DNA of 64,000 nucleotides from UMGS1649 sp045652705 (GCA_045652705.1 JAZRUV010000029.1:1-64000); one strand, 5' to 3'; positions 40,880 to 49,860 are shown, counted from the stretch's first letter. Program-made: numbers and translations. Notes: generated from the sequence alone by a model not told the origin.

Positions 40880-41236
40880 TTAATCTTCGTTAGGAATAAA
40901 GTAATCAATTACACCATATATTAAAGCTGCTATAATACTACTTAATACGGAAATGTAATACCCTGATACTATAAACTGAGTCATATATATTATGACAGTT
41001 GCAGCTACAAATCCAACAATTCCACGGCCTGTTGGACTATCGTGAATGCCTGTTACGGTAGCTACTAAATAATCTAGTATTACTATAGTAAATGCTGCAA
41101 GAAGTAGTGTGGGAAATGACTCAAAATTAAAATTTGGTGCAAAGAGTGCTGTTGTTCCAAGGATTGCAATAGATGTTATATATCTAATTATTAATTGTTT
41201 CATTCTAAGTAAATTTAATTCTTTTGTGTTTTCCAT
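40880..41236 (-). CDS. small multi-helix membrane protein
   Basis: A 118-residue protein with about four hydrophobic helices (LIIRYITSIAILGTTALF, LLLAAFTIVILDYLVATV, GFVAATVIIYMTQFIV, SIIAALIYGVIDYF). It resembles small YndM/DUF2512-type membrane proteins, an uncertain match. The ATG at 41245 lies against the ribosome site, so the start at 41236 is preferred (AAGGAG, 9-base spacing). Function unknown. Confidence 0.65.
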   Translation of the reverse strand: MENTKELNLLRMKQLIIRYITSIAILGTTALFAPNFNFESFPTLLLAAFTIVILDYLVATVTGIHDSPTGRGIVGFVAATVIIYMTQFIVSGYYISVLSSIIAALIYGVIDYFIPNED

Positions 41237-41312
41237 TAAAAACATCTCCTTTTTTGTATTATTTGTATATTTGAATTAAATATGCAAAAAATAATTTTAT
41301 GGAGGTAAAAAA

Positions 41313-41951
41313 ATGTTAGTAGTTTTTTTTAGAGCATTAATACTTTTTGCGGTGGTCTTTATAGTTATACGTTTAATGGGAAAGAGAGAACTTTCAAAAG
41401 TGCAACCTTTTGAACTAGCAATTATAGTTATGATTTCTGACCTTGCGTCAGCTCCTATGCAATCAAGAGATACTCAAATTTTTTCAGGAATAATACCGAT
41501 TGTTGTACTACTTATTGTATATGGAATATTTACAATTTTGATACAATCAAGTAACAAAGTGGAGAATGCAATTTGTGGTAGTCCAAGTCTAGTTGTTTTT
41601 AAAGGTAAAATATTAGAAGAAGAGCTAAGGAAACAGCAACTTACTGTTGAAGAATTAATGGCGCAACTAAGAGAAAAAGATATATACAAAGTGCAAGATA
41701 CTGCTTATGCTCTTCTTGAAACTAATGGAACATTAAATGCGGTAAAGATTAGCGATGCAGTAGGACAAATGCCTTTAAATGTAATAAGTGATGGCGAGTT
41801 TTTAGAGAATAATTTAAAAATATTAGAATTAAATAAAGCTGATGTTGAAAAGCAAATGAAAAAATATAACTTGAAGTTAAAGGAAATATTGGTAGGAACT
41901 ATAGACGAGAAAGGTAAATTTGTCTTCCAAAAGAAGGAGGAGAAAAAATGA
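41313..41951 (+). CDS. DUF421 (YetF/YrbG-type) membrane protein
   Basis: A 212-residue protein: three N-terminal membrane helices with the family block MGKRELSKVQPFELAIIVMI (about 24-43) and a cytosolic part (NGTLNAVKISDAVGQMP) typical of DUF421. YetF relatives affect spore germinant-receptor or membrane functions in Bacillus, still unclear. It overlaps the DUF4363 gene by 4 bases (ATGA), a common pairing. Confidence 0.9.
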   Translation: MLVVFFRALILFAVVFIVIRLMGKRELSKVQPFELAIIVMISDLASAPMQSRDTQIFSGIIPIVVLLIVYGIFTILIQSSNKVENAICGSPSLVVFKGKILEEELRKQQLTVEELMAQLREKDIYKVQDTAYALLETNGTLNAVKISDAVGQMPLNVISDGEFLENNLKILELNKADVEKQMKKYNLKLKEILVGTIDEKGKFVFQKKEEKK

Positions 41952-42328
41952 AGCAATACATAATTATTGGTGTAGCACTGCTTATTATTATCTTACTCAA
42001 TTTTTGGCAGTCAAGTTACCTAAAAGAGACAAGTATGTATATACTTGCAGACATAAATGAAATAGATAATAGCGTAAAAAGGCTGGATTTTGATGCGGCT
42101 TTAAGTGGTGCATATGAACTTGAAAAAACGTGGAAGAATGTACAACATATATGGGATATTTTTGGTGAACATAATGATGTAGAACGCGTAACAGAACATA
42201 TTGATAGTATTAAAGTTTATACAAAATATGAAGATAAGGAAGAATTAGTAAATGAATATACTTTGCTTGAAGGATTAATTAATCATATAATAGATGCAGA
42301 ACAAGTCAATATTGGCAATATATTATAA
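41948..42328 (+). CDS. DUF4363-type protein
   Basis: A 126-residue protein with one N-terminal membrane helix (about 3-20) and a helical, acidic extracellular or cytosolic domain. It fits the DUF4363 family usually paired with DUF421. Role unknown. Terminator follows. Confidence 0.82.
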   Translation: MKQYIIIGVALLIIILLNFWQSSYLKETSMYILADINEIDNSVKRLDFDAALSGAYELEKTWKNVQHIWDIFGEHNDVERVTEHIDSIKVYTKYEDKEELVNEYTLLEGLINHIIDAEQVNIGNIL

Positions 42329-42329
42329 T

Positions 42330-42365
42330 AAAGTAATGTGAAATAAATAATTTACACATTACTTT
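42330..42365. terminator. bidirectional terminator
   Basis: AAAGTAATGTG pairs with CACATTACTTT across a 14-base loop; it lies between convergent DUF4363 and dapA genes. Confidence 0.75.
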
Positions 42366-42383
42366 ATGCTAAATATATATTTA

Positions 42384-43244
42384 TTATTTTAAAAGTTCAC
42401 TTTTTAAAAGTTCGTGAGTATCTTCTAAAACAGAAGTTAAAGGAAGACGACATGTACCTACATCAAAGCCTAAAATGTTTAGTGCATCTTTAACAGGCAT
42501 AGGATTTACTTCTTTAAATAGTAACTTAATAAACTCAGCATATTTAAGTTGTAAATCTTTTGCATATTTTACATCACCACTTATATATGCTTTACACATA
42601 GTGTGAACATCTTTTGGGAATACGTTAGACAAAACAGAGATTACACCAGTACCGCCCAAAGATAAAAGTGGAATTATAGTATCATCATTTCCAGATATAA
42701 CTGAAAAAGTAGCTGGCACTTTAGAGATAAGTTCCAATATTTGTGAAAAATTATTAGAAGCTTCTTTTATACCAGCAATATTTTCATGTTCTGCAAGTTT
42801 TGCAACTGTATCTGGTAATATATTAAGCCCTGTTCTTGATGGCACATTGTATATTATAATTGGAATAGTAACGCTATCCGCAATAGCCGTGTAATGTTCT
42901 ATAAGCCCTTTTTGAGTAGTTTTATTGTAATAGGGTGTAACAATAAGTAATCCATCAGCACCGACTCTTTCGGCATATTTAGAAAGCTCAATAGAGTGCC
43001 TAGTATCATTTGAACCTGTTCCGGCAATTACCGGTACACGGCCATTAACAGTTTCGACAGTATATTTAATTACCTTTTTCTTTTCTTTATCTGTTAAGCT
43101 AGAACTTTCGCCGGTAGTTCCGCATATTACAATTCCATCAATATCATTTGTAATTTGGAATTCAATAAGTTCACCTAGTTTTTCGTAATTTACTTTTCCA
43201 TTTTTAAATGGAGTAACAATGGCAGTATATGCTCCGCAAATCAT
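42384..43244 (-). CDS. dapA: 4-hydroxy-tetrahydrodipicolinate synthase
   Basis: A 286-residue Schiff-base aldolase. Motifs: GTTGESSSLTDKEK, IYNVPSRTGLNI and GIKEASNNF with the active-site Lys. It condenses pyruvate and aspartate semialdehyde at the branch to lysine and diaminopimelate, feeding cell wall and spore dipicolinate. Normal length. ATG follows GGAGGTAG. Single gene, divergent from the DUF378 gene; no lysine riboswitch or T-box is visible in the 120-base intergenic region. Confidence 0.96.
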   Translation of the reverse strand: MICGAYTAIVTPFKNGKVNYEKLGELIEFQITNDIDGIVICGTTGESSSLTDKEKKKVIKYTVETVNGRVPVIAGTGSNDTRHSIELSKYAERVGADGLLIVTPYYNKTTQKGLIEHYTAIADSVTIPIIIYNVPSRTGLNILPDTVAKLAEHENIAGIKEASNNFSQILELISKVPATFSVISGNDDTIIPLLSLGGTGVISVLSNVFPKDVHTMCKAYISGDVKYAKDLQLKYAEFIKLLFKEVNPMPVKDALNILGFDVGTCRLPLTSVLEDTHELLKSELLK

Positions 43245-43369
43245 AATTATCTACCTCCATACATATATATATTTTATGTAAAAAATATTTTGTTGTTAAT
43301 TTGTTGAATATTTTTTTACATATTACACACAATATGTTTGAACAAATAATTTTTTAAGGAGGTATGAAT

Positions 43370-43570
43370 ATGAAAGTATTAAATACAATAGTGCTTGTGC
43401 TTATTATAATAGGTGCATTAAACTGGGGACTTATTGCGTTATTTAGCTTTGACCTAGTAGCATGGCTTTTCGGTAACATGACAATGCTTTCAAGAATAGT
43501 ATATGGTTTAGTAGGTCTTGCAGGTCTTTGGGCTATAACTTTCTTTACAAGAATATCTGTTGACGAATAA
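43370..43570 (+). CDS. DUF378 (YuzA-like) small membrane protein
   Basis: A 66-residue protein with two helices (VLVLIIIGALNWGLIALF; MLSRIVYGLVGLAGLWAI) and the hallmark GALNWGL. Function unknown. The ATG at 43370 is better spaced from AAGGAGG than the one at 43364. Confidence 0.88.
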   Translation: MKVLNTIVLVLIIIGALNWGLIALFSFDLVAWLFGNMTMLSRIVYGLVGLAGLWAITFFTRISVDE

Positions 43571-43576
43571 TGCAAA

Positions 43577-43605
43577 TTGACAAAGTTTACATAAAATGGT
43601 ATAAT
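43577..43605 (+). promoter_or_regulatory. promoter of the small attenuated gene
   Basis: TTGACA (43577-43582) and TATAAT (43600-43605), 17-bp spacer. Confidence 0.8.
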
Positions 43606-43625
43606 ATACTTGGAGTTAATAAAAA

Positions 43626-43670
43626 GCTCCTAGATAACAATCTGGGAGCAATTTGCTTCCAGAATTTTTT
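43626..43670 (+). promoter_or_regulatory. two mutually exclusive leader hairpins (attenuator-like)
   Basis: Hairpin 1: GCTCCTAGAT (43626-43635) with ATCTGGGAGC (43640-43649). Hairpin 2: CTGGGAGC (43642-43649) with GCTTCCAG (43655-43662), followed by AATTTTTT, like a terminator. They share bases 43642-43649, so only one can form. The ribosome site GGAGG starts at 43671. Confidence 0.65.
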
Positions 43671-43682
43671 GGAGGTAAAGAG

Positions 43683-43778
43683 ATGCTTAAAGCACAAAGA
43701 ATTGCAGCATATATTGCATGTGGTATCACTAGTATCTTGGCAGTAGCGTGTATTGTTTATATTGCTTTTATTATGTAA
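43683..43778 (+). CDS. 31-residue single-helix membrane peptide
   Basis: MLKAQRIAAYIACGITSILA is followed by VACIVYIAFIM. It is one membrane-spanning helix with a short basic N-terminus and no charged tail. The GGAGG site is 7 bases before the ATG. It could be a small regulatory membrane protein or a toxin; nothing in the sequence decides this. A terminator follows. Confidence 0.65.
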   Translation: MLKAQRIAAYIACGITSILAVACIVYIAFIM

Positions 43779-43795
43779 GTAAACGATATACAAAT

Positions 43796-43824
43796 AAAAG
43801 CGAGTTCAATTTGAACTCGCTTTT
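43796..43824. terminator. bidirectional terminator
   Basis: AAAAGCGAGTTCAA and TTGAACTCGCTTTT form a perfect palindrome between the small gene and murC on the other strand. Confidence 0.85.
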
Positions 43825-43839
43825 AGCATATCTAAATTT

Positions 43840-45249
43840 CTATAACAAATCGCTAAGTTTTGTTATAGTACCAGCACCTATTGTAAGGACAATATCGTTT
43901 GGTTTAACTATTTCGTGAATATGTTTTGCTATAGCATCTAATGTATGAAGATTTTGTGCAGTAACACCATTTTTTACAAGTGCCTCAGCTAGCATATCCG
44001 AAGATACAATACCTTGGTCTTTTTCTCTTGCTGCATATATATCTGCAAGAAGAACAATATCTGCATCATAAAATGCTTCTGCAAATTTATCAAAAAGAGT
44101 AATTGTTCTTGTATATGTGTGCGGTTCAAATACTGCAATAATTCTACCAGGTGCTTTTTCTTTTGCAGTAGACAGAGTAGTCATTATCTCTGTTGGATGG
44201 TGAGCATAATCGTCATAAACATTTACATTTTCACCAATTGTTTTTTTGTATTCGAAACGTCTACTAGCACCAGTAAATTCTTCAAGTCCATCCTTTACAA
44301 GCAACATATCTAAATTATTTGCAAGAGCTACAGCTATTGTTGCAAGAGAGTTGGATACATTGTGAATACCAGGAGCATTAAGATTTATGTGACAAATTAA
44401 TCTCTCTTTGTTATAAACGTCAAATTCATAACATCTATTATCTGCAAGTTTAATATTTTTAGCATAAACATCCGAAGATACATTTTCCGTAGAGTATGTA
44501 TAAACGCGAATATTTTTTGAATCAATTACATCTTTAGCTCTATTTAAAACATCAACCACATTTTCGTTTTCTATATTTACAACAAGATTTCCACCTTGGT
44601 GTATAAGAGATATGAACTTAATGAATGAGTCTTTAATATCTTCTAAATCTTTGAAATAATCTAAATGGTCTTCTTCAATGTTTAATATAACAGCAGTGTG
44701 TCCGGGGAAGTTTAAGAAGCTATCTACATATTCACAAGATTCTAATACGAAATATTTATTATCTCCGATACAGTAGTTTAAATTATTTAATTCTTTAAGT
44801 TTTGAACCCACAAGCACAGTTGGGTTAACATTTGCAGTTTTAAGAGCAGAAGCTACCATAGAAGTGGTTGTTGTTTTTCCGTGCATACCAGCAATACAAA
44901 TTGGTTTTTCATATATTTTAAGAAGTTTGCCTAAAAATGGCGCTCTTTCAAATGTAGGGATGCCAAGTTTTATTGCTTCTAAATATTCTTTGTCTGTTTC
45001 TTTATTTATAGCAGCTGTATATACTACAACATCAGCTGAATGTACAAGCTCAGGATTAGAACCAATAAATACAGGGATATTTTCGCTTTCAAGCATTTTA
45101 ACCATATCTGATCCCATACTATCTGAACCAGTTACTTCAAATCCGGATTTTTTAAGCATAACGGCAATACCACTCATGCTTATTCCACCAATACCTATCA
45201 TATGTATTTTGGATATATTTTTAAATTCTTCAATATCTAATTTATTCAA
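43840..45249 (-). CDS. murC: UDP-N-acetylmuramate--L-alanine ligase
   Basis: A 469-residue Mur ligase: IHMIGIGGISMSGIA (N-terminal nucleotide site), AGMHGKTTTTSMVASAL (ATP P-loop), NIEEDHLDYF, YDDYAHHPTEI and HTYTRT. It adds L-Ala to UDP-MurNAc, the first stem-peptide step. The GTG at 45258 is part of the AGAGGTGAAA site, so the TTG at 45249 is taken as start (spacing 6). Single gene here, away from the other mur genes. Confidence 0.95.
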   Translation of the reverse strand: MNKLDIEEFKNISKIHMIGIGGISMSGIAVMLKKSGFEVTGSDSMGSDMVKMLESENIPVFIGSNPELVHSADVVVYTAAINKETDKEYLEAIKLGIPTFERAPFLGKLLKIYEKPICIAGMHGKTTTTSMVASALKTANVNPTVLVGSKLKELNNLNYCIGDNKYFVLESCEYVDSFLNFPGHTAVILNIEEDHLDYFKDLEDIKDSFIKFISLIHQGGNLVVNIENENVVDVLNRAKDVIDSKNIRVYTYSTENVSSDVYAKNIKLADNRCYEFDVYNKERLICHINLNAPGIHNVSNSLATIAVALANNLDMLLVKDGLEEFTGASRRFEYKKTIGENVNVYDDYAHHPTEIMTTLSTAKEKAPGRIIAVFEPHTYTRTITLFDKFAEAFYDADIVLLADIYAAREKDQGIVSSDMLAEALVKNGVTAQNLHTLDAIAKHIHEIVKPNDIVLTIGAGTITKLSDLL

Positions 45250-45379
45250 AATTTTCACCTCTAAACAACGTTATTATACTACACGATAAATTTACTTGCA
45301 ATATTATATACACCATTTTGACATATTAGTTGAAAAAAGTGGATAACTGGTATATAATATACCCACGTAGGTGATATAT

Positions 45380-46468
45380 ATGTGGTTAGTAAATGTAGTA
45401 ATAATAATTGCCTTTTTGTTCTTTGTACTAAAACTTGTTACAAGAGCAATAAAACAAAAAGAAATTTATTTATTTGTAATATTAGGTCTAGCAAATATAT
45501 TTGAAGCAATATTTTTAGGCTTCATATTTACGGGAAAAGGACTTCCTAATATCTTACAAGTATTAGTGTTAGTATTTTCATATATAATACCAATGGGAGT
45601 TGTAATGTTAAATAGTGCGCATGTATCTATTAGACTTAAGATATTATATGCGATATCTTGTATAAGCTATTCACTAAAGAAATATGAATTTGCGGCAGGA
45701 CTTCTTTTAGGTGCTATTAAAAACGATAAAAAGAACGTTAACTTCTATTATCTAAGAGGAAAGGCTTTAGAAAAACTTGGAGATTTAGCTGGTGCTAGAG
45801 ACATGCTTTTTAAAGTTATTGAACTAGATAGAGATAACAAAGAAGTATATTTAGAACTTGCACAGATACTAGATAGAGAAAATAAAAAAGATACGGCGTT
45901 AGTAATGCTTTCTCAAGTATTAAAAATAGATGAAGACTATGTAGAAGCAAAAGAAATGATGGGAATTATCTATTCTGAAATTGGCAGGTATAAAGAGGCT
46001 CTTAATATATATGAAGAACTAGCTGCAAGTGATTCTGGCACATATAACACATACTACAATTTAGCTATAATATATTGGCAAAACAACGAATTAGACAAAG
46101 CAATGAAAGCATATAACGTAGCAGTAGGAATGAATTCAAAACTATATGAAGCATATTATGCCTTAGGCAAACTATATTTCTTGAGAGAAAATTATGAACA
46201 AAGTATATATAACTTAAATAAGGCGCTAAAAGATGATGAGCTTAAAGGTGCAGTAGAATATACCTTAAGTCAAAACTATATAAAACAAGAAGAATTAGAA
46301 AAAGCAGTAGAACATTTAGAAAATGCTATAAAACAAGACAAATCATATCTTGAAAAAGCAAAAAGAAACGAACTGTTTGATGTGATTTCATTAGAACTAA
46401 GTAGGCTTGAAGATGAAAATAAAGAGTTAGAAACAATAACATATGATTTGAAAGAAAATTTAGAGTAA
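45380..46468 (+). CDS. membrane-anchored TPR-repeat protein
   Basis: A 362-residue protein with three or four N-terminal hydrophobic segments (about 1-95) followed by about seven tetratricopeptide repeats (for example NFYYLRGKALEKLGDLAGAR, EVYLELAQILDRENKKDTAL, NTYYNLAIIYWQNNELDKAM, EAYYALGKLYFLRENYEQSI). TPRs are protein-interaction scaffolds; the partner is unknown. A GTG at 45371 is in frame, but the ATG at 45380 fits the AGGTGAT site. It lies between murC and tRNA-Leu(CAA). Confidence 0.85.
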   Translation: MWLVNVVIIIAFLFFVLKLVTRAIKQKEIYLFVILGLANIFEAIFLGFIFTGKGLPNILQVLVLVFSYIIPMGVVMLNSAHVSIRLKILYAISCISYSLKKYEFAAGLLLGAIKNDKKNVNFYYLRGKALEKLGDLAGARDMLFKVIELDRDNKEVYLELAQILDRENKKDTALVMLSQVLKIDEDYVEAKEMMGIIYSEIGRYKEALNIYEELAASDSGTYNTYYNLAIIYWQNNELDKAMKAYNVAVGMNSKLYEAYYALGKLYFLRENYEQSIYNLNKALKDDELKGAVEYTLSQNYIKQEELEKAVEHLENAIKQDKSYLEKAKRNELFDVISLELSRLEDENKELETITYDLKENLE

Positions 46469-46471
46469 AAC

Positions 46472-46500
46472 TTTACAAATAAAAAATTGCGTGGTATAAT
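46472..46500 (+). promoter_or_regulatory. promoter of tRNA-Leu(CAA)
   Basis: TTTACA (46472-46477) and TATAAT (46495-46500), 17-bp spacer. Confidence 0.65.
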
Positions 46501-46519
46501 AACCGTGCAATTTGAATTT

Positions 46520-46606
46520 GTCGGAATGGTGGAATTGGCAGACGCGTCAGACTCAAAATCTGATATGGGTAACCATGTGTGGGTTCAAGTCCCACTTCCG
46601 GCACCA
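46520..46606 (+). tRNA. tRNA-Leu, anticodon CAA
   Basis: An 87-nt class II tRNA: acceptor GTCGGAA pairs with TTCCGGC (one G-U), anticodon stem TCAGA/TCTGA with CAA at 46554-46556, long variable arm, GTTCAAGTC T loop and encoded CCA (46604-46606). Reads UUG. Confidence 0.96.
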
Positions 46607-46612
46607 AATTAT

Positions 46613-46647
46613 AATAAAACTCGGACTACAGTAGTTCGAGTTTTATT
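46613..46647 (+). terminator. terminator of tRNA-Leu(CAA)
   Basis: AATAAAACTCG pairs with CGAGTTTTATT; the 3' arm itself supplies the T-rich tract. Confidence 0.75.
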
Positions 46648-46676
46648 ATACACAAAAACTGTAACATAGGCATCGG

Positions 46677-46705
46677 TTGACTTATGTAAACAAATATGCT
46701 ATAAT
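46677..46705 (+). promoter_or_regulatory. promoter of the orphan membrane gene at 46808
   Basis: TTGACT (46677-46682) and TATAAT (46700-46705), 17-bp spacer; about 95-base leader follows. Confidence 0.65.
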
Positions 46706-46807
46706 GTTAACTGTAATACGTTTTTAATAATTTCAACGATTGGGGGATTTAATGAAGTTTTTTATTTTTTAATACAACACTATAACAATATTAAGGAGAA
46801 TGTAATT

Positions 46808-47149
46808 ATGTTAAAGAAACTTACAGCTTGGTTGGTCTGTTTTGGACTTAGCTATGTAGTGCAAAGCTTTGGATGGACAGGAAATGCTGAGGCGTTTATG
46901 TATATATACCTTGGATATACAACGCTTCTTATGGTGGGGGCTGCAATCATTTTTTGTTTGGCTCAAAGAGAGTCTTGGACAGTCAAGTTGGGGTCGGTAG
47001 CAATGGTTATTTTAACTTCGGCCGCTGGAATTTTATTTGCCATTGGCGTAACGTGGCTTGCAAGCAAATTGTTTAATGTGAATTTCTATGTTGTATATCA
47101 GGTTATTACCTTTGTCATGTGCTTTGTTAAGTACAAAACTAAAAGGTGA
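46808..47149 (+). CDS. orphan four-helix membrane protein
   Basis: A 113-residue hydrophobic protein with helices at about 3-20, 28-50, 57-82 and 85-110 and a short polar tail. Ribosome site AAGGAG. No family recognised. Slightly higher GC and codons such as GGC, GCC and TTG than in neighbours. An inverted repeat (cggggaac/gttctccg, about 47160-47180) follows it without a clear T run. Confidence 0.65.
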   Translation: MLKKLTAWLVCFGLSYVVQSFGWTGNAEAFMYIYLGYTTLLMVGAAIIFCLAQRESWTVKLGSVAMVILTSAAGILFAIGVTWLASKLFNVNFYVVYQVITFVMCFVKYKTKR

Positions 47150-47185
47150 TAAAAATAAACGGGGAACAGTGGGGTTCTCCGGTTA

Positions 47186-47213
47186 TTGCAATTTAGAGAA
47201 TTTATGATATAAT
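47186..47213 (+). promoter_or_regulatory. promoter of the gene at 47338
   Basis: TTGCAA (47186-47191) and TATAAT (47208-47213), 16-bp spacer. The about 118-base leader holds a small hairpin (CTTAACA/GTGTTAAG). Confidence 0.5.
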
Positions 47214-47337
47214 ATATAATGATATAAATAAGAGATAAAACTTAACATACTAACTAGTGTTAAGAATTTAACTTCCAGCTTATTAGTTTAACTCATAAAA
47301 ATTAATACATCAATAAAAGTAATATGGAGGAAATGTT

Positions 47338-47775
47338 ATGCAAGAACAAAACAAAAAACTATTTCGGTGGGTATTAGGTAGTGGTATAGTATGTATTGCG
47401 CTTAGTATACTAGGAATATTAATTGTAAAATTAATTTTTGGTGGTAATACACAACAGTATAATACGTATGTAACATGTATACTTGCAATTATGATGTTTG
47501 TTTATCTGGCTATTGCTGGTGTCGCAATGACAAGGTATAATAAATACTTAAAAAATTATGAGATGGAAAAGTTAGAAAAAACAAAGAAAGAATTAACGAG
47601 TGAATATAAACCGGTATTTTTAAAATATTCGGACACTATTTCTCCGGAAATGTTTAAGTGCCGGGTGAAAGTTGATGAAAATGGAGAAATAGTCTGTGAA
47701 ATTAAACTTGACCACAAAGTTAAATTTGAAAGTTACAAGGAATTTTTAAGACATTTTGATTTGCCAGAAGAATAA
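47338..47775 (+). CDS. orphan protein with two membrane helices and a cytosolic tail
   Basis: A 145-residue protein: helices at about 11-33 and 42-66, then a charged region and a C-terminal domain (SPEMFKCRVKVDENGEIVCEIKLDHKVKFE, beta-rich) . No family recognised. A GGAGG site precedes it. The gene at 47797 follows after 21 bases. Confidence 0.65.
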   Translation: MQEQNKKLFRWVLGSGIVCIALSILGILIVKLIFGGNTQQYNTYVTCILAIMMFVYLAIAGVAMTRYNKYLKNYEMEKLEKTKKELTSEYKPVFLKYSDTISPEMFKCRVKVDENGEIVCEIKLDHKVKFESYKEFLRHFDLPEE

Positions 47776-47796
47776 AATTATTGAGGAGTGACAGCG

Positions 47797-48009
47797 ATGA
47801 AAAAATTACCTTTTAGGAAAAACATGTCTTTTTGGACTGTTTTAAAAAGCAATTTAAAATGTGCCTTTTGTAACTACAAGAATTGTCGGTTGAGGTATTA
47901 TCCTGGCCGGAAAAGGTACTACATGTGTAACGGCACAAGATACGTTGACGAATGCAAGAAAGACATAGATAAGCGATTTGATAAAGCATTTAAAAGAAAG
48001 TGGCCATAA
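47797..48009 (+). CDS. 70-residue Cys/Lys-rich orphan protein
   Basis: A basic protein with CAFCNYKNCRLRYY and a later C (MCNGTRYVDECKK); CxxC plus two more cysteines may bind zinc. Ends KAFKRKWP. The ATG at 47797 follows GAGGAG; the GTG at 47788 lies within the site. Unknown role; probably in the same transcript as the gene at 47338. Confidence 0.65.
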   Translation: MKKLPFRKNMSFWTVLKSNLKCAFCNYKNCRLRYYPGRKRYYMCNGTRYVDECKKDIDKRFDKAFKRKWP

Positions 48010-48016
48010 GAATAAT

Positions 48017-48044
48017 AAAATGGAGTCTAACAAGGCTCCATTTT
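48017..48044 (+). terminator. terminator of the orphan operon
   Basis: AAAATGGAG pairs with CTCCATTTT. Confidence 0.75.
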
Positions 48045-48181
48045 GCTATAGATAATAAACTTAAAAGAAACAGCAAAATAAATATGCTAACTTTTATATA
48101 AAAAAGTATTTGCATATTTGTTTTTTTATGGTAATATATCCATAGATATTAGAAAATAATATCTATATAGGAGGTATAAAT

Positions 48182-49336
48182 ATGTCAGAAAGATTTGTTT
48201 TAAATGAAACATCATATTTTGGAAGAGGTGCAAGAGCTGAACTTGCAAATGAAATTACCACAAGAGGATTTAAAAAAGTACTTGTTGTAACAGACAAGTC
48301 ATTAGTAGCTTGTGGAGTTACAAAGAAAGTTACAGATGTACTAGATGAAGCTAATATAGAGTACACAGTATATTCAGAAGTAAAACCAAACCCAACAGTA
48401 AAAAATGTACAAGATGGAGTAGAAGTGTGCATTGCATTTGGTGCAGACGTTATTGTTGCAGTAGGTGGTGGCTCTGCAATGGATACTGCTAAAGGAATTA
48501 GCATAATAATGACAAACCCAGATAGAGCAGATGTTGTATCATTAAATGGATTATCTAACACTAAAAATAAAGGACTACCTATGATAGCTCTTCCTACAAC
48601 TCATGGAACAGCAGCAGAGGTTACAATTAACTATGTAATAACAGATGAGGAAAGAAAAATAAAAATGGTATGTGTTGACCCACACGATATACCAGTTCTA
48701 GCAATAGTAGATTCTGAGTTAATGGAAACATTACCAAAAGCAACAGCAGCAGCTACTGGTTTAGATGCTTTAACACATGCTGTTGAAGGATATATCACAA
48801 AAGGTCATAACATAATGGCGGATATGTTCCATATGAAAGCTATTGAATTAATATTTGCAAACTTACCAAAAGCAGTAAATGAAAAAGATGCTAAAGCAAT
48901 TGAAAACATGGCACTTGCTCAATATATAGCTGGAATGGGATTTTCAAATGTTGGCCTTGGTATAGTACACTCAATGGCTCACCAATTAGGAGCTGTTTAT
49001 GACACACCACATGGAATAGCTAACGCAATATTACTTCCAACTGTTATGAGATTTAACGGAGAAGTGTGCGCAGATAGATTTAAAGAAATACTAGCTAATT
49101 TAGGCGTAGCTAATGCAAGTGACTTAACGGATAACGAAGCAGTTGAAATGTTCGTAGCAAAAATACAAGAATTATCTAAAGAAGTTGGTGTTACTCAAAC
49201 TGTTAAAGATACAGGATGTAAGGAAGAAGATTTAGAAATGTTAGCAGAAAAAGCTATGGAAGATCCATGTAAACCAGGAAATCCAAGAGAAGTAACTAAA
49301 GAAGACTTTGTTAGATTATATAAAGAGGCTATGTAA
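48182..49336 (+). CDS. iron-containing alcohol dehydrogenase, FucO/lactaldehyde reductase-like
   Basis: A 384-residue group III alcohol dehydrogenase: NAD site VGGGSAMDTAKG (about 93-104), metal ligand segment ATGLDALTHAVEGYIT and MAHQLGAVYDTPHGIANAILLP with the His ligands. It most resembles lactaldehyde/propanediol oxidoreductase FucO in length and sequence. It would reduce an aldehyde to an alcohol with NADH; no fucose or propanediol genes are adjacent, so the substrate is open. Ribosome site AGGAGGT. Confidence 0.9.
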   Translation: MSERFVLNETSYFGRGARAELANEITTRGFKKVLVVTDKSLVACGVTKKVTDVLDEANIEYTVYSEVKPNPTVKNVQDGVEVCIAFGADVIVAVGGGSAMDTAKGISIIMTNPDRADVVSLNGLSNTKNKGLPMIALPTTHGTAAEVTINYVITDEERKIKMVCVDPHDIPVLAIVDSELMETLPKATAAATGLDALTHAVEGYITKGHNIMADMFHMKAIELIFANLPKAVNEKDAKAIENMALAQYIAGMGFSNVGLGIVHSMAHQLGAVYDTPHGIANAILLPTVMRFNGEVCADRFKEILANLGVANASDLTDNEAVEMFVAKIQELSKEVGVTQTVKDTGCKEEDLEMLAEKAMEDPCKPGNPREVTKEDFVRLYKEAM

Positions 49337-49356
49337 TAAATTATAAAAATGCTAAT

Positions 49357-49393
49357 AAAAAGATTTCAAGACTTATTGTTTTGAAATCTTTTT
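49357..49393. terminator. bidirectional terminator
   Basis: AAAAAGATTTCAA-type arm pairs with TTGAAATCTTTTT; lies between convergent fucO-like and tspO genes. Confidence 0.8.
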
Positions 49394-49404
49394 ATTGTAT
49401 TTAT

Positions 49405-49860
49405 CTAATTATTAAGAATATATATAGCACTGTTTAAAACTAGAGCAAATGTAACCCAAATAGCATAAGGTATTTGTAAATAAGCAGCTGTTTTATTTAA
49501 CTTTGCAAATTCATATATCATATAAATAATTAGGCAAAGTAATAGTACTAACCATAATGCAGAGAATAAGAACCAGTTAAGCCTAAAGAAAAATAGTGAC
49601 CAGAGAGCATTAACACCTAGCTGCACAAAATACACTGTAAGAGCAGTTTTGTTATTTTCTTTTTTAGATATCATATATGAAGATATTCCCATTAGTATAT
49701 ATAAAATACTCCACACTATAGGAAACAAAAAGCCGGGTGGAGCAAAAGACGGAGTTTTAATTTTTTCGTAAATATCTGTACTTCCACCAAGGAGATTTCC
49801 AATAAACCCTACTACTAAAGGAATAAGAATAAATATTATTAACTTTTTATATTTTTTCAT
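49405..49860 (-). CDS. tspO: TspO/MBR-family membrane protein
   Basis: A 151-residue five-helix protein with the family blocks TPSFAPPGFLFPIVWSILYILMGISSY (split here by helices) and NALWSLFFF. TspO binds porphyrins and related ligands; its role in anaerobes is unclear. ATG follows AAGGTGAT. Single gene. Confidence 0.93.
   Translation of the reverse strand: MKKYKKLIIFILIPLVVGFIGNLLGGSTDIYEKIKTPSFAPPGFLFPIVWSILYILMGISSYMISKKENNKTALTVYFVQLGVNALWSLFFFRLNWFLFSALWLVLLLCLIIYMIYEFAKLNKTAAYLQIPYAIWVTFALVLNSAIYILNN

Noticed and set aside
43245..43369. Lysine riboswitch or T-box upstream of dapA
   Set aside because: The 120-base divergent gap is AT-rich with no conserved riboswitch stems.
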